Notes under the pieces: generated by a model | What the model saw: only the letters and a program-made list of their open reading frames with translations | What the model was told of the DNA's origin: nothing | Database searches by the model: none | Translations under genes and position numbers: made by a program | Source: Euleptes europaea | Lineage: Eukaryota; Chordata; Lepidosauria; Squamata; Sphaerodactylidae | Assembly (NCBI RefSeq): GCF_029931775.1 | Contig: NW_026612052.1 | Span: forward strand, 62,001-126,000 | Reading direction: 5' to 3' | Length of the DNA stretch: 64,000 nucleotides | Part shown: piece after piece, positions 62,661 to 64,000 of the stretch | Layout: each line of letters opens with the position of its first letter | How positions within the stretch are numbered: the first letter of the stretch is position 1

Positions 62661-64000
62661 TGCCTTTGGGAGGGGGGTGCATCATGCCAAAAAGGGTTTC
62701 ATTTCTTGTGGTCTATCAAACGGTAGTATATAAAATGCAATTTTTATTCCAACCCCGCAAATGTATATGTACTCCCAGAAATCTTTGATCCTCCAATGAG
62801 GAAAAAACCTGAAAAGAAATCAGACACAAACTTGTTCTTAAATATTTTCTACCTTACTGAAATGTGACATGAAAGCATGACTGTCAGGTCTCGTGTCATG
62901 CATAAGTTAAAGAATTATGACATAATGCTACAGATTCATCATTACTGAGCACCTCCACTAGTAAAAATATAATATTATTTAAATATTTATTGATACAGTG
63001 CTGCAATGCAAACTCTGCATAATTCAAAACTCATTAAATAAGCATGCCAGTTGCTGAGAGCAAAAAATAAGTCATCTAGTACTCATTTGCTTGGGGCAGT
63101 AAACTTGGCTGTGTGGTAGTATTGGTCTTTGAGAACAGAAGGAGAGAGGGAGAGATAGGCAATATAATTAATGGAACCAGTAAGGAAACAGTTTGTCTTT
63201 TCAGGTTTAAACCATCTCTTTTACCTTTCTGATATGTATCCCCACCCCCAACTTCAAACTATTTTTTGGGTCAAATGTAGGAAAAAATCAGGGGGAAAGT
63301 CCTTTCTTGTGCTTGGTTATTGACACTCAAGAATCTACAGCAATGTTAAACCTGAGAGTCCACCACAAAAAGCAAACCTGACACGAGGCAATTCACGCAA
63401 AGAACACAACTTTGCAAAGTCAACAAAAACAACTTAAAATGGTGTAATCTGAGACATATCAACCTGGCTAGCCAATACCAAGCTCAGGAAGACACAGACA
63501 CTGAGGGGGGGAAAGGAAAGGAAAAAAGTCCTGGGAGCTTTCAAACACTGGCTCCCAGTACTCCAGGTTAATCCCAAATATTTCTGGGATTCTTCAGGAC
63601 CCATTTACTGGTATCCTGGAAAATCTCTGATACCACCTGGAGACTTGGATATATTTGAAAAAAATCCAATAAGGTATTTTTTGGGTATTTATTCAATTAG
63701 TAGATATCCAAATGTACATCTCTAGCAGCTATTCTTTCAACCTTGGAGGAAAGATCTCCAGCTTCAGCATGTTTTCAAGGTTGGTAGGGTTTTTTTGTGT
63801 TGTTTTACTGGTGATGATAACGTAGAATTTTAGACAAATAAAAACATTGAACATGTTTGTTAATTGGGATGTGTGGAGGGACATGTGATGGAAAAGGGCA
63901 CAAAGAACTATCTGCCATATAACCCCCATTCCTTCTCTTTCACCAAACAATGCATTGAAAATATTTATAAGGAAACGGTGAGATTATTTTTCTTTATGTG
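62661..64000. other. Intergenic DNA at the window end
   Basis: No gene. A repeat shared with 48818-48905 lies at about 63900-63975. The rest is AT-rich and unassigned. Confidence 0.45.

Overview
This window reads as chromosomal DNA from a squamate reptile (a lizard, possibly a gecko; the species cannot be fixed by reading). The evidence is the repeat set: tRNA-derived Sauria SINEs, SINEs whose head is 5S ribosomal RNA (5S-Sauria type), Bov-B (RTE) LINE ends, CR1 and L2 tails, and many hAT and Harbinger-type non-autonomous DNA transposons. The genes belong to two vertebrate chemoreceptor classes. No tRNA or rRNA genes, CRISPR arrays or prokaryotic features are present.

Layout. At 1.4-12.3 kb lies one six-exon vomeronasal type-2 receptor (V2R) gene on the + strand: signal peptide exon, three ligand-domain exons, cysteine-rich exon and seven-helix exon. 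Exons 2-6 join in frame with good splice sites. The exon 1/2 junction does not fit, so the gene may be recently inactivated. Seven intact-looking, single-coding-exon olfactory receptor (OR) genes follow: two on the - strand (14.4-15.4 and 21.6-22.6 kb) and five on the + strand (30.1, 39.3, 46.0, 53.1 and 59.3 kb). The five at 21.6-54.0 kb resemble family 6 (OR6F1-like) and are close paralogues. The first resembles other family 6 receptors. The last belongs to a different, less certain family.

The ORs at 30, 39, 46 and 53 kb share more than coding sequence. They keep a sequon at residue 10, acceptor-like sequence just before the ATG, and, 1.3-4 kb upstream, related segments ending in a GTAAGT or GTGAGT donor. 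These look like duplicated promoters with non-coding first exons. The cluster therefore grew by tandem duplication of whole transcription units. Each receptor would act alone, in one sensory neuron class, through Golf/cAMP (ORs) or Go/Gi-TRPC2 (V2R).

The space between genes is mostly repeats. Highlights are a Penelope-like retroelement whose 5' part is inverted and whose 3' part carries a hammerhead-ribozyme-like core (31.6-34.1 kb); a 1.75-kb hAT-type element with an exact 8-bp target duplication inside V2R intron 5; a near-perfect 199-bp palindrome (26.1 kb); a Harbinger-like element with three ~119-bp tandem units (42.5 kb); a truncated LINE between 39-bp direct repeats (37.1-38.8 kb); an inverted segmental duplication (47.4-48.2 versus 61.8-62.3 kb); and a ~400-bp direct repeat around a LINE fragment (49.4-50.8 kb). 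I did not find an undescribed enzymatic or defence system. The best leads are the ribozyme-like motif, the inversion junction, the shared OR upstream modules and the V2R splice-site anomaly.
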